Shown piece after piece: positions 7,683 to 13,689 of a stretch of DNA of 13,689 nt (position 1 is its first letter; the number at the start of each line of letters is the position of its first letter). The notes beneath the pieces were generated by a model. The model saw only the letters and a program-made list of their open reading frames with translations. It did no database searches and had not been told where the DNA came from. The stretch lies in assembly GCA_947460915.1 (NCBI GenBank), contig CANHKJ010000060.1:1-13689 (forward strand). Direction: 5' to 3'. The stretch comes from Verrucomicrobiia bacterium (GTDB lineage: Bacteria > Verrucomicrobiota > Verrucomicrobiia > Verrucomicrobiales > Akkermansiaceae). The position numbers and the translations under genes are program-made.

Positions 7683-7714
7683 AATTCAAGGCCCTTATTT
7701 GCAACCAGTTCCAA

Positions 7715-8011
7715 TCACTTCTGCTTCCGCGCGATCTGCTTTCGAAACAAAGGAATCAGGTTTTCATCCATCCAAGCAAAGGCTCCCGCAAGACCTTCTT
7801 CTTCAAAAATTCCACCGATCTTGGCCTCAACGCTCGTTGGATTTCCCAACGCGCTCAAAAATCCATTCGATGTCAAATGCGTAAACCACACGGCATCCAT
7901 GCATCCACGTTCACGTAGCACAAATTTCCGCGCAAACAACGCCAACACCGCATCACCCACCCACGCTTTCTCGCGCTCAGCGCGAATCATTTGCTCTTTA
8001 CTCTGACTCAT
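7715..8011 (-). CDS. Minimal RNase III-like domain protein
   Basis: This 98-residue protein resembles the RNase III catalytic fold. AWVGDAVLALFARKFV (16-31) matches the signature GDAVLxL with Asp20 at the catalytic position. HLTSNGFLSALG (45-56) matches the LVSNxxLAxxA helix. TSVEAKIGGIFEEEGLAGA (59-77) matches the second motif (xxEALIGAIYLDGG) with Glu62 retained. The first-motif Glu of bacterial RNase III is Ala16, and the second-motif Asp is Thr59; both substitutions also occur in Mini-III (MrnC), the 23S rRNA-maturing relative. No dsRNA-binding domain is present, and it is shorter than Mini-III (about 130-145 residues). Cleavage is therefore uncertain. It is the last gene of a minus-strand group, 32 bases after the lipoprotein gene. 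Start ATG at 8011. Confidence 0.6.
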   Translation of the reverse strand: MSQSKEQMIRAEREKAWVGDAVLALFARKFVLRERGCMDAVWFTHLTSNGFLSALGNPTSVEAKIGGIFEEEGLAGAFAWMDENLIPLFRKQIARKQK

Positions 8012-8043
8012 AAATCTCTTTTGCCTTAGCTGCTCCCCCTACA

Positions 8044-8625
8044 TCAATCAAGATCAGGGTTCATTTTTTTCAATCGCTCCTGATCCATTCGATCACGCAA
8101 CTGCTGTTCTGCCTCAGCATCCCAGTATCCCGGCTGCAACTCGATAAACACACTGCTGTAGGGCAAGGCTGATGTCGTGCGAATGATCAACACATCGAAG
8201 CTACGATTCGCGTCCTGCAACAAGGTCATCAACGACTCCTGCTCTAGGCTCGTCGTTTCCATTCCATGCAGCGCCCCTTGCAGTTGCTCACGCAATTGAT
8301 CCACGCCCGGTGCTTCATCATTCTTGAGCGATCTCAACTCACGGGTCAAATAAATGTTTGGCTTCACATGCTGCGTCAGCTCGATCGCATTCAGCACATA
8401 GTCCAAAGCCTCTGGAATCTCCACATTCGCGGGCACTTGGTGCACACCCACTCGGCCAAATGCCGGAAAAGATGCCTCTGCCACCACGATCCAATTGCGA
8501 AATCCCATCTGCCCCGTGCGGCGATTTACCGCACTTTTCCACGGCGATTCATCTGTTCCCATCCATGCACAACCCGGCAAGAACAAGACCATCGATAAAA
8601 AACATACCATGCGCGCGCGCTGCAT
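8044..8625 (-). CDS. RbsD/FucU-like lipoprotein
   Basis: This 193-residue protein has a lipoprotein signal: a hydrophobic stretch ending in LFLPGC with Cys19 as the lipidation site. The mature part resembles the RbsD/FucU sugar-pyranase (mutarotase) family. GFRNWIVVAEASFPAFG (about 40-56) corresponds to GHxxxIVIADAxFP. PEALDYVLNAIEL and the later VLIIRTTSALPYSSVFIEL followed by QPGYW correspond to the helix and the IRTGExxPYANIIL region. The His of the family's GH motif, catalytic in RbsD, is Phe here. I chose the ATG at 8625; a TTG codon directly before it and an ATG at 8610 are alternatives. Known RbsD and FucU are cytoplasmic, so a membrane-anchored form is unusual. It sits between the M14 peptidase and the RNase III-like gene. 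A sugar-binding role is a guess. Confidence 0.65.
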   Translation of the reverse strand: MQRARMVCFLSMVLFLPGCAWMGTDESPWKSAVNRRTGQMGFRNWIVVAEASFPAFGRVGVHQVPANVEIPEALDYVLNAIELTQHVKPNIYLTRELRSLKNDEAPGVDQLREQLQGALHGMETTSLEQESLMTLLQDANRSFDVLIIRTTSALPYSSVFIELQPGYWDAEAEQQLRDRMDQERLKKMNPDLD

Positions 8626-8695
8626 CAAGTCACAGCCCTATCCAATGCCGACTCACCTGTCAATCACGATATACATTACTCGATGATTCAAACCA

Positions 8696-9463
8696 TCAAT
8701 CCCTGCTCTCCCATCCCATCAAGCGCAATGACGCCTCCACCGCAGCCACTAAAGCGGCCACTCGATCCCCCAACGCCGACGCACAGCTTGGCGTCTCGAA
8801 GGTAAAGGATAACGGACAACCACGATCAGCCATAAAGATGGCCTCGGGCCAAGCGTCCGGAAAATCCGCTTTCGCCTCATGATAAATCCAGCCCTTTTCC
8901 CGCACCTCGTGATCGTCCACCATGTCGTGCGGATCGATCGGTAAATGATTTTCTACTGCCGCCAACAATTCACGAGCCCGCTCAGGACAATCCTCCCCCA
9001 AGTTGATCTCATAAAAGTAAAATCCCTCGGACTCCCAGTCTTCATGCAAACTCATGAAAAGATCCGGCGCCTGCCGTTTTTCCCACCACTCGGCATGCGC
9101 ACGCACCTCCTTCGTAATTCTTCGCAAGTAATCGCGATTCATGTCACAGCCATCCGCATTGTCGCGCGTACACGCCGCCAATCCCGTGGGATTCAAGATC
9201 GGGCAAATCACCCATCGATACTCTGTCGACAAACCTTTTTCTAACAAAGCCTTCACAGCAAGCGGCCCCGCTGGTTCATCGCCATGCATGCCTGCTGACA
9301 AATACACCAGGGGCTTGGTCGGATCATCGCCTCTTGTCCAGACCCTTACTGGTCCAGCACTTGTCACGCATAACTCCTCCATCAAAAAGCGCTGCCCTCG
9401 CAAAAGCTCATCGATCTCCCGCTGAAATTCCAACAGCTCAATCTTATCCGCACAACGTCGCAT
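8696..9463 (-). CDS. M14-family zinc peptidase/amidase
   Basis: This 255-residue metallo-hydrolase is of the carboxypeptidase A-like M14 superfamily. Zinc ligands are His60 and Glu63 in GMHGDEPAG and His140 in SLHED. The substrate-carboxylate site is Asn109-Arg110 in CDMNRDY, preceded by NPTGLAACTRDN. The catalytic Glu is Glu223 in FETPS. The compact size and lack of a signal peptide recall cytoplasmic murein-peptide amidases (MpaA type) or succinylglutamate desuccinylase/aspartoacylase-like members, so the substrate may be a cell-wall peptide or an acylated amino acid. It lies 39 bases downstream of the glyoxalase gene and 70 bases upstream of the lipoprotein gene, all on the minus strand. 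Confidence 0.88.
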   Translation of the reverse strand: MRRCADKIELLEFQREIDELLRGQRFLMEELCVTSAGPVRVWTRGDDPTKPLVYLSAGMHGDEPAGPLAVKALLEKGLSTEYRWVICPILNPTGLAACTRDNADGCDMNRDYLRRITKEVRAHAEWWEKRQAPDLFMSLHEDWESEGFYFYEINLGEDCPERARELLAAVENHLPIDPHDMVDDHEVREKGWIYHEAKADFPDAWPEAIFMADRGCPLSFTFETPSCASALGDRVAALVAAVEASLRLMGWESRD

Positions 9464-9502
9464 GTTGACCTAACAGATCGACTTCTTCACGCATCCGAAA
9501 TT

Positions 9503-9877
9503 TTAGCGCTCCAAAATTTCGACCTCATAACCATCAGGATCGGTCACGAAGGCCATCTTTTTCTCGTCGTTGAGAAATTTTTCGCGCCAGCCCGATGGCC
9601 AAATCTCAATGCCTGCCTTTTCGACTTGATCGCAATACGCAATGATGTCTGGCACGCCGAGACAAGTATGCATCAAGTCTTCTGGGCAGGTCGCCGTGTA
9701 TTCAGGCGAATAGCACAACTCCAAAAACACGTCATTCCCAGGCAACTCCAAAAAGGCCAACTGATTGCCCTGCGGCGATGCCTTGCGCACACCTTCGGTG
9801 TATCCCAACTTGAGATAAAATGCGATCGATGCCTCAATGTTCTTCACCCGAATGCGCGTATGCAGAAAACGTATCAT
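9503..9877 (-). CDS. gloA: Lactoylglutathione lyase (glyoxalase I), VOC family
   Basis: This 124-residue protein has the two beta-alpha-beta-beta-beta repeats of the VOC fold and isomerises the methylglyoxal-thiol adduct. All four metal ligands of bacterial GloA can be placed: His6 (FLHTRIRV), Glu53 (FLELCYS), His70 (LMHTCLGV) and Glu120 (DPDGYEVEILE). The N-terminal motif RFLHTRIRVKNIEASIAFY is typical of glyoxalase I rather than of fosfomycin-resistance or dioxygenase relatives. It is slightly shorter than E. coli GloA (135). It is the first gene of the minus-strand group running to 7715 and is divergent from recG. Confidence 0.88.
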   Translation of the reverse strand: MIRFLHTRIRVKNIEASIAFYLKLGYTEGVRKASPQGNQLAFLELPGNDVFLELCYSPEYTATCPEDLMHTCLGVPDIIAYCDQVEKAGIEIWPSGWREKFLNDEKKMAFVTDPDGYEVEILER

Positions 9878-9986
9878 GCGCCGACCATAACCTCACTCCC
9901 CCAACTGGCAAGCGAGAATATGAGAACAATCGCAATACGCTCGTATCAAGCAAATCAAAATCCACCATTCCATACATCAATAAAAA

Positions 9987-10030
9987 GTCCGTATCATCCG
10001 TGTAAATCCGTGCCATCCCTGCCATCCGTG
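9987..10030. repeat. Degenerate 9-10 base tandem repeat, ATCCGTG type
   Basis: ATCCGTG occurs at 9996, 10006 and 10024, with a one-base variant (ATCCCTG) at 10015 and a degenerate unit (GTCCGT) at 9987, so five units recur at 9-10 base spacing. The run is followed by GGTAAAAAA. From memory, similar 'ATCCGTG...ATCCGTGG' runs are scattered between genes in Verrucomicrobiota and related environmental genomes. The function is unknown. Confidence 0.65.
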
Positions 10031-10126
10031 GTAAAAAATCGCCCCACGAAAAGTATGGCACCTAATCACAATCGATGATACCACCGCGAACAGAACAAGC
10101 CCCGAGATCCCTCACCACAAAAAATG

Positions 10127-10140
10127 TGTTCTAATGAGCA
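10127..10140 (+). promoter_or_regulatory. LexA-like operator upstream of recG
   Basis: TGTTC-TAAT-GAGCA differs at one base from TGTTC-N4-GAACA, which I recall as the Verrucomicrobia LexA motif. It overlaps a possible -10 element TCTAAT (10130-10135), a suitable place for repression. It lies 51 bases upstream of the recG GTG. A second, overlapping perfect dyad CTAATG-AG-CATTAG runs from 10131 to 10144. No good -35 is visible. Confidence 0.45.
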
Positions 10141-10190
10141 TTAGTTGATTGCAATGTCGCCATTTCTCGCTAAACCTGATCCGTCACATC

Positions 10191-12242
10191 GTGGATCCAT
10201 CACTCCAACTCCCAGCCACCAATCCGCTCGATCAATCGTCGTTCCTTACACCCAAGGAAATCGCCGCGATGTCTGCCATCGGCATGAAAACCTACGGTGA
10301 TCTGTTAGAGCATTACCCCAAACGACACGAGGATCGACGCCGCTTCGATGCCTTCCCGATGCAGCCCACTCTGCAACCGGTGTGCCTGCGTGGCATGGTC
10401 ATCGATGCCCGCTCGATGCGCTACTCCAGCAGCTTCGCCTCCTATGAAGCAATCATCCTCGATGGCAAAGGCGGGGTATTTGGATCGAACAAAATCACCT
10501 TGCGTTGGTTCAACATGCCCTTCCTCGCCAAAATGCTCGCCGCCGGCCACGAGGTCATCGTTTACGGAAAAGTCAAAGACCAGAAGGGCAAATTGGTCAT
10601 CGATCACCCTGAATTCGAAATCCTGCGCGATGACGATGGCACATCCATCCACATAGACGGCATCGTGCCCATCTACAAAAACATCAGCGGCATCGCCCAA
10701 CGTCGACTGCGCGAAATCATGCACACGCTGCTCCGCCGCGTACGTGCCGAGACACTCACTTTTCCCTACGATGTTGCTCCACGACAACGCCGCGCTGATG
10801 ACATCGAGCACGCACATTTCCCTGTGTCGTTAGAACAAGCAGCACAAGCCCGACGTCGATTTGCGTTAGAAGAATTTTTCACTATTCAGCTCAATGTCGT
10901 CTGGCGCAGAGCGCGCCACTTTGATCACACGGGGCGCGTGCTCGGAAAAAAAACCTCGCTCCTCACCGCCTTCTACCAATCATTGCCCTTCGATCTCACG
11001 GGTGCCCAAAAGCGCTCGATCAAGGAAATCCTTGCCGACATGCGCTCACCTCGCCCGATGAATCGCTTGTTGCAAGGAGATGTCGGCTCCGGCAAAACTT
11101 TCGTCGCCATGGCCGCGATGCTCCTTGCCATCGATTCTGGTTGCCAAGCCGCCTTGATGGCACCCACGCAAATTCTTGCCGAGCAACACTATCTCACCTT
11201 CCAAAAATGGCTCGCCCCACTCGGCGTGCGCCTCAGCTTGCGCACGGGCAATCGCGAAGAACATTCGCATGAAGAACAAGCGCAAATCATCATCGGCACC
11301 CACGCACTGCTTTTCCAAGAACAAGCATTTTCCGACCTCGGCTTCGTCGTCATCGATGAACAGCACAAATTCGGTGTCAGCCAACGCGCCCGACTCATTT
11401 CCCACGGCAAAAAACCCGATGTGTTAGTCATGACCGCCACGCCGATTCCGCGCACTTTGACCCTGACGCTATATGGCGATCTCGATGTCTCCGTGCTCGA
11501 CGAGCGACCTGCCAATCGCGGCAAAATCATCACCGCCCTGCGCAGCAATCCCAAGGTCTCCGAGATCACCAAGTTCATCAAAGAACATCTCGATGCCGGA
11601 CGCCAAACCTACCTCGTCTATCCACTCGTCGAGGAATCCGAAAGCGTCAAAGCCGAGTCTGCCACCGAGGCCTTCGAAAAGTGGAGCAAGCGCCTCAAGC
11701 CTCACCAAACGGGACTTTTGCATGGAAAAATGCCCGCCGAGGAAAAGGAGCAAATCATGCAACGATTCCGCGCCAATGAGCTCCAAGCTCTCGTCGCCAC
11801 ATCCGTGATCGAGGTCGGTGTCGATGTTCCGAATGCGAACATCATGATCATACACCACGCCGAACGCTTCGGACTCGCTCAGCTGCATCAACTCCGCGGC
11901 CGCATCGGACGTGGCAAGCACAAGTCGTATTGCGTGTTGCTCACTGATTCGAAAACACCCGAGGCACTCGAAAAACTGCAAGCTCTCGTCGATAGCAACG
12001 ATGGATTTGTCATTGCCGAGGTTGACCTAAGACTTCGCGGTCCAGGCGATGTGTTAGGCACAGCCCAAAGTGGACTGAGCGACATCCGCTTTGCTGACTT
12101 TCTCGCCGATACCAACTTACTACGCGAGGCCCGCACCCATGCCGATGAAGTCATCGCCACCGATCCCAAGCTTGAAGGAATTCATGCGCCCCTCCGCGCC
12201 TTCATCGACCACGAAACTCTCGCCCTTGAGCACCGATCCTAA
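10191..12242 (+). CDS. recG: ATP-dependent DNA helicase RecG
   Basis: This 683-residue superfamily 2 translocase regresses stalled replication forks and processes branched DNA. An N-terminal wedge/OB region is recognisable (TYGDLLEHYPKRHEDRR, then VCLRGMVIDARS and HEVIVYGKVKDQKGKLVIDHPEF). The helicase motifs follow: GDVGSGKT (296-303), APTQILAEQHY, DEQHKFGV (389-396), MTATPIPRTL, SVIEVGVDVPNA and QLRGRIGRGKHKSYC, then RLRGPGDVLGTAQSG. Length matches E. coli RecG (693). I prefer the GTG at 10191 (MDPSLQLPATN). A TTG at 10149 would add 14 residues that look unlike RecG. The gene stands alone, divergent from gloA and convergent with the phosphoesterase gene (18-base gap). A LexA-like box upstream suggests damage induction, unlike in E. 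coli. Confidence 0.95.
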   Translation: MDPSLQLPATNPLDQSSFLTPKEIAAMSAIGMKTYGDLLEHYPKRHEDRRRFDAFPMQPTLQPVCLRGMVIDARSMRYSSSFASYEAIILDGKGGVFGSNKITLRWFNMPFLAKMLAAGHEVIVYGKVKDQKGKLVIDHPEFEILRDDDGTSIHIDGIVPIYKNISGIAQRRLREIMHTLLRRVRAETLTFPYDVAPRQRRADDIEHAHFPVSLEQAAQARRRFALEEFFTIQLNVVWRRARHFDHTGRVLGKKTSLLTAFYQSLPFDLTGAQKRSIKEILADMRSPRPMNRLLQGDVGSGKTFVAMAAMLLAIDSGCQAALMAPTQILAEQHYLTFQKWLAPLGVRLSLRTGNREEHSHEEQAQIIIGTHALLFQEQAFSDLGFVVIDEQHKFGVSQRARLISHGKKPDVLVMTATPIPRTLTLTLYGDLDVSVLDERPANRGKIITALRSNPKVSEITKFIKEHLDAGRQTYLVYPLVEESESVKAESATEAFEKWSKRLKPHQTGLLHGKMPAEEKEQIMQRFRANELQALVATSVIEVGVDVPNANIMIIHHAERFGLAQLHQLRGRIGRGKHKSYCVLLTDSKTPEALEKLQALVDSNDGFVIAEVDLRLRGPGDVLGTAQSGLSDIRFADFLADTNLLREARTHADEVIATDPKLEGIHAPLRAFIDHETLALEHRS

Positions 12243-12260
12243 TGACTAAGGCCCCGAGTC

Positions 12261-13241
12261 TCAACGATTGCTCAGTTTTCCCCTTCTAGCAGCACACTTG
12301 GCCGCCACCCATGCCGAATCGAGTTCCTTGAAGTCAACAGCGAGTTGTTGCGGTGAAGGGCCGACCCATTCGGATTCACAGGCAGAAAGCGAAAATTCTC
12401 CTTTGTCCAAATCCACTTCAAGCAAGCTGAAAATCGGCTTCCGATAAGGAGCAATGAACGCCATGTATGGGTTCAGGGCATCAGTCTCCTTGCTATAGCG
12501 AACATGCGCAAATCGCTCTCCGATCCAATAATAGGATGCCGAGTTCACGTGAATATACGAAATCCCGTTGATCACGCGCGCATGATCAATGTGCCAATGC
12601 CCATTCAAACAAGCCACCACTTGATTCGATCCATCTGGCCGTTTTGCATTCTCGAGCACAGCCCTCACTTTTTCCTGAGATCTGATGCACTCGGGGCGCT
12701 CCAGACTTTGATGAGAAAATACAAAAACGGGCAAACTCGTAGCTGCGAGATCATGTGCCAGCCACTCAATCTGATCGTCGGCGATGTGACTGGGATAGCC
12801 ACCTTTGTGACCTGGCGGCACATCATTGGCATCCAGCACCACCAGATGGATGCCTTGCAAATCTGCGCTGTAGTATCGTGCTGGCATCTTGTGAAACGCC
12901 ACCACTTGATCGCGCTGAAACCCACCATCCGTGTCGTGATTCCCAATCACATGAAAACGCTTGCCCGAAAAGGCTTCAAAAGCATGCGCAAATTCTCGAT
13001 TGGCGGGCTTCGGAGTGCAGAAATCACCAAGCTCCAAAACCGCATCCGCTTTCCACTCTGCCGCTTTCGCGAGAAATTCTTTGAGCCTCTGAAGACCATC
13101 GTGCACCAGGTCTTGGTGAACATCCGCAATCAGCGCGATTCGCACTTTACCACCTGCCTGCTTGTCTCCCGCCACAGCGTGAGGTAGCGGAAGCGTTCCC
13201 GCCGCTAACAACTTCAATAAGTTCCGACGATCGCTGTTCAT
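12261..13241 (-). CDS. Tat-exported calcineurin-like metallophosphoesterase
   Basis: This 326-residue phosphoesterase has a twin-arginine signal (SDRRNLLKLLAAG at 3-15, likely cut near AVAG at 22-25), implying folded export with metals bound. The di-metal motifs are in order: DVH (40-42), GDF (72-74), GNHD (100-103), His177 in FSHQS, and GHWH (214-217). The C-terminal 80 residues carry no known domain. The family hydrolyses phosphomono- or diesters; the substrate cannot be read from sequence. No Shine-Dalgarno precedes the ATG at 13241. It lies 71 bases downstream of the 63-residue gene on the same strand. The gap contains only a weak 5-bp hairpin (13259-13273). Confidence 0.9.
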   Translation of the reverse strand: MNSDRRNLLKLLAAGTLPLPHAVAGDKQAGGKVRIALIADVHQDLVHDGLQRLKEFLAKAAEWKADAVLELGDFCTPKPANREFAHAFEAFSGKRFHVIGNHDTDGGFQRDQVVAFHKMPARYYSADLQGIHLVVLDANDVPPGHKGGYPSHIADDQIEWLAHDLAATSLPVFVFSHQSLERPECIRSQEKVRAVLENAKRPDGSNQVVACLNGHWHIDHARVINGISYIHVNSASYYWIGERFAHVRYSKETDALNPYMAFIAPYRKPIFSLLEVDLDKGEFSLSACESEWVGPSPQQLAVDFKELDSAWVAAKCAARRGKLSNR

Positions 13242-13312
13242 GATACTACCAATACGCCATGCCCATGCGGCATCTTGCGCAGGAATTGCCGTCCGACATG
13301 AAATCGGCTTGC

Positions 13313-13504
13313 TTACGATTTTCTAGTTTTGGCTGCGGCTTCCTCACGGGCCAGCAGAACCCATGCAGGTTCCCATTGTGCACCAGAAATCGGAACATAT
13401 TCTTCCCTTTCTAACGCGGCAAGGAAAGCTGGATCATCGAAAGGATCGGTGCCATTTCCTTCATGTATCTCAGCAATAATATCCGAATCTAATTTCTTAT
13501 TCAT
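13313..13504 (-). CDS. Small acidic protein of unknown function
   Basis: This 63-residue protein (MNKKLDSDIIAEIHEGNG...) is acidic in its first half (DPFDDPAFLAALEREE) and basic at the end (AAAKTRKS). It has no signal peptide, membrane segment or cysteine. The size and charge would fit an antitoxin or regulator, but no partner toxin gene is adjacent: the next gene downstream is the phosphoesterase. An AGGAG lies 16 bases before the ATG inside a hairpin (13515-13540). It is short, so a spurious frame remains possible, though composition and start context look reasonable. Confidence 0.5.
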   Translation of the reverse strand: MNKKLDSDIIAEIHEGNGTDPFDDPAFLAALEREEYVPISGAQWEPAWVLLAREEAAAKTRKS

Positions 13505-13514
13505 GGTTTGAGGC

Positions 13515-13540
13515 AGTAGTCTCCTACGAGGAGAGCTACT
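13515..13540 (-). promoter_or_regulatory. 5'-leader hairpin enclosing an AGGAG
   Basis: Read on the minus strand, AGTAG-C-TCTCCT pairs with AGGAGA-CTACT around a CGT loop, giving 11 bp with one bulged base. The AGGAG is buried in the stem and ends 16 bases before the ATG of the 63-residue gene, so the fold could limit ribosome access. It could equally be a terminator stem for the gene ending at 13576, but no T-run follows. Confidence 0.4.
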
Positions 13541-13575
13541 ATAAACCCGAAATCCGAAGTTGAATCGATGTTGAA

Positions 13576-13689
13576 TTAAGCAGCGCAGTGGTTTTTGCCA
13601 GTTTTGCCGCCTGTTTGTTCATTTTCGGGTGGCTCTGGTGGCAACTTCGGCGAAGTTGCTCTAGGCCATTGTAAAATGTTGTCTAGCAA
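13576..13689 (-). CDS. Probable 3' end of a gene entering from the right edge
   Basis: On the minus strand one frame is open from the window edge for 37 codons to a TAA at 13578-13576; the other two minus frames stop within a few codons of the edge. The peptide is hydrophilic with a Pro-rich part (SPKLPPEPPENE) and ends GGKTGKNHCAA. I do not recognise a family. It could be the tail of a transposase or another protein, but that is unproven. A perfect 9-bp inverted repeat (13641-13659) falls inside the frame. Confidence 0.4.
   Translation of the reverse strand: MLDNILQWPRATSPKLPPEPPENEQTGGKTGKNHCAA

Larger units (their letters stand above)
7479..7714. other. Convergent intergenic region with several hairpins
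   Basis: This 236-base gap separates two convergent transcription units and shows no credible gene; frames crossing it are shadows. It holds at least four inverted repeats, two listed separately. The others are CAGCA (7499-7503) with TGCTG (7515-7519), enclosed by GGGTT (7482-7486) and AACCC (7520-7524) with a perfect GCTCATGAGC palindrome between the outer and inner stems, and CAACG (7584-7588) with CGTTG (7596-7600). The likely role is bidirectional transcription ending or a set of dispersed intergenic repeats. None has a convincing T-run. Confidence 0.5.
9878..10190. other. Divergent intergenic region between gloA and recG
   Basis: These 313 bases hold the promoters of gloA (leftward) and recG (rightward). 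Bases 9878-9986 show nothing I can name. A short tandem repeat is at 9987-10030 and a LexA-like dyad at 10127-10140, both listed separately. Two GAACA half-sites lie close together at 10088-10097 without partners. No convincing gene is present; a frame from a TTG at 10149 joins recG. Confidence 0.6.

Noticed and set aside
7412..7918. 168-codon plus-strand open frame spanning the convergent gap
   Set aside because: It overlaps the end of the 154-residue gene and most of the RNase III-like gene in antisense, has low-complexity Ser/Arg/Leu composition, and crosses the hairpin cluster.
8611..8620. GC dinucleotide run (possible Z-DNA)
   Set aside because: It has only five repeats and lies inside the lipoprotein signal region encoding Arg/Ala codons, so a coding explanation suffices.
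9987..10030. CRISPR-like array
   Set aside because: Units are 7 bases with 2-3 base gaps, far too short for repeats and spacers, and there are no cas genes.
10149..10190. Upstream TTG extension of recG
   Set aside because: The extra 14 residues do not resemble RecG N-termini, and a GTG at 10191 gives a normal length. The TTG also lies only about 10 bases after the LexA-like box.
13641..13659. Perfect inverted repeat GCAACTTCG-G-CGAAGTTGC
   Set aside because: It falls inside the open edge frame and has no T-run on either side, so a terminator call is not supported.

Overview
The window looks like chromosomal DNA from a member of the Verrucomicrobiota, probably near the Verrucomicrobiales. 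Four things suggest this. The left edge holds a planctomycete-type cytochrome (PSCyt) protein next to a secreted ThuA-like protein and a PAS-AraC regulator. There is an RbsD/FucU-like lipoprotein of a kind I associate with this phylum. The intergenic DNA contains 'ATCCGTG' and 'GGACTTTAGTCC' type repeats. Almost no gene has a Shine-Dalgarno sequence. I see no rRNA, tRNA, CRISPR array, complete insertion sequence or phage genes; most genes are housekeeping or metabolic.

Layout. (1) 1-3746, minus strand, in transcription order: pta (phosphate acetyltransferase), a secreted ThuA-like protein, a PAS-AraC regulator whose start abuts the ThuA stop, and the 5' end of a PSCyt cytochrome gene that leaves the window. 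(2) 3823-4617, plus strand: a PHP-type histidinol-phosphatase, divergent from pta. (3) 4624-5280, minus strand: a single-pass membrane protein of unknown function. (4) 5410-7478, plus strand: a compact operon of gmk, a stand-alone coaC-type decarboxylase and two unrecognised small genes. (5) 7479-7714: a hairpin-rich convergent gap. (6) 7715-9877, minus strand, in transcription order: glyoxalase I, an M14 zinc peptidase, an RbsD/FucU-like lipoprotein and a tiny RNase III-like protein. (7) 9878-10190: a divergent intergenic region with a short tandem repeat and a LexA-like box. (8) 10191-12242, plus strand: recG. (9) 12261-13504, minus strand: a Tat-exported metallophosphoesterase and a 63-residue protein of unknown function. 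(10) 13576-13689, minus strand: the likely 3' end of another gene.

How the genes fit together. The thuA/araC/PSCyt group reads as an envelope carbohydrate or redox module with its own one-component sensor; this is inferred from gene order. gmk and coaC serve nucleotide and coenzyme A synthesis. The minus-strand group 7715-9877 mixes methylglyoxal detoxification, peptide hydrolysis and two divergent small proteins. RecG rescues stalled replication forks and may be under SOS control here.

I found no complete novel multi-gene system. The best leads are the LexA-like box in front of recG, the 98-residue RNase III-like protein, and the lipoprotein version of a sugar-pyranase fold that lacks the usual His.
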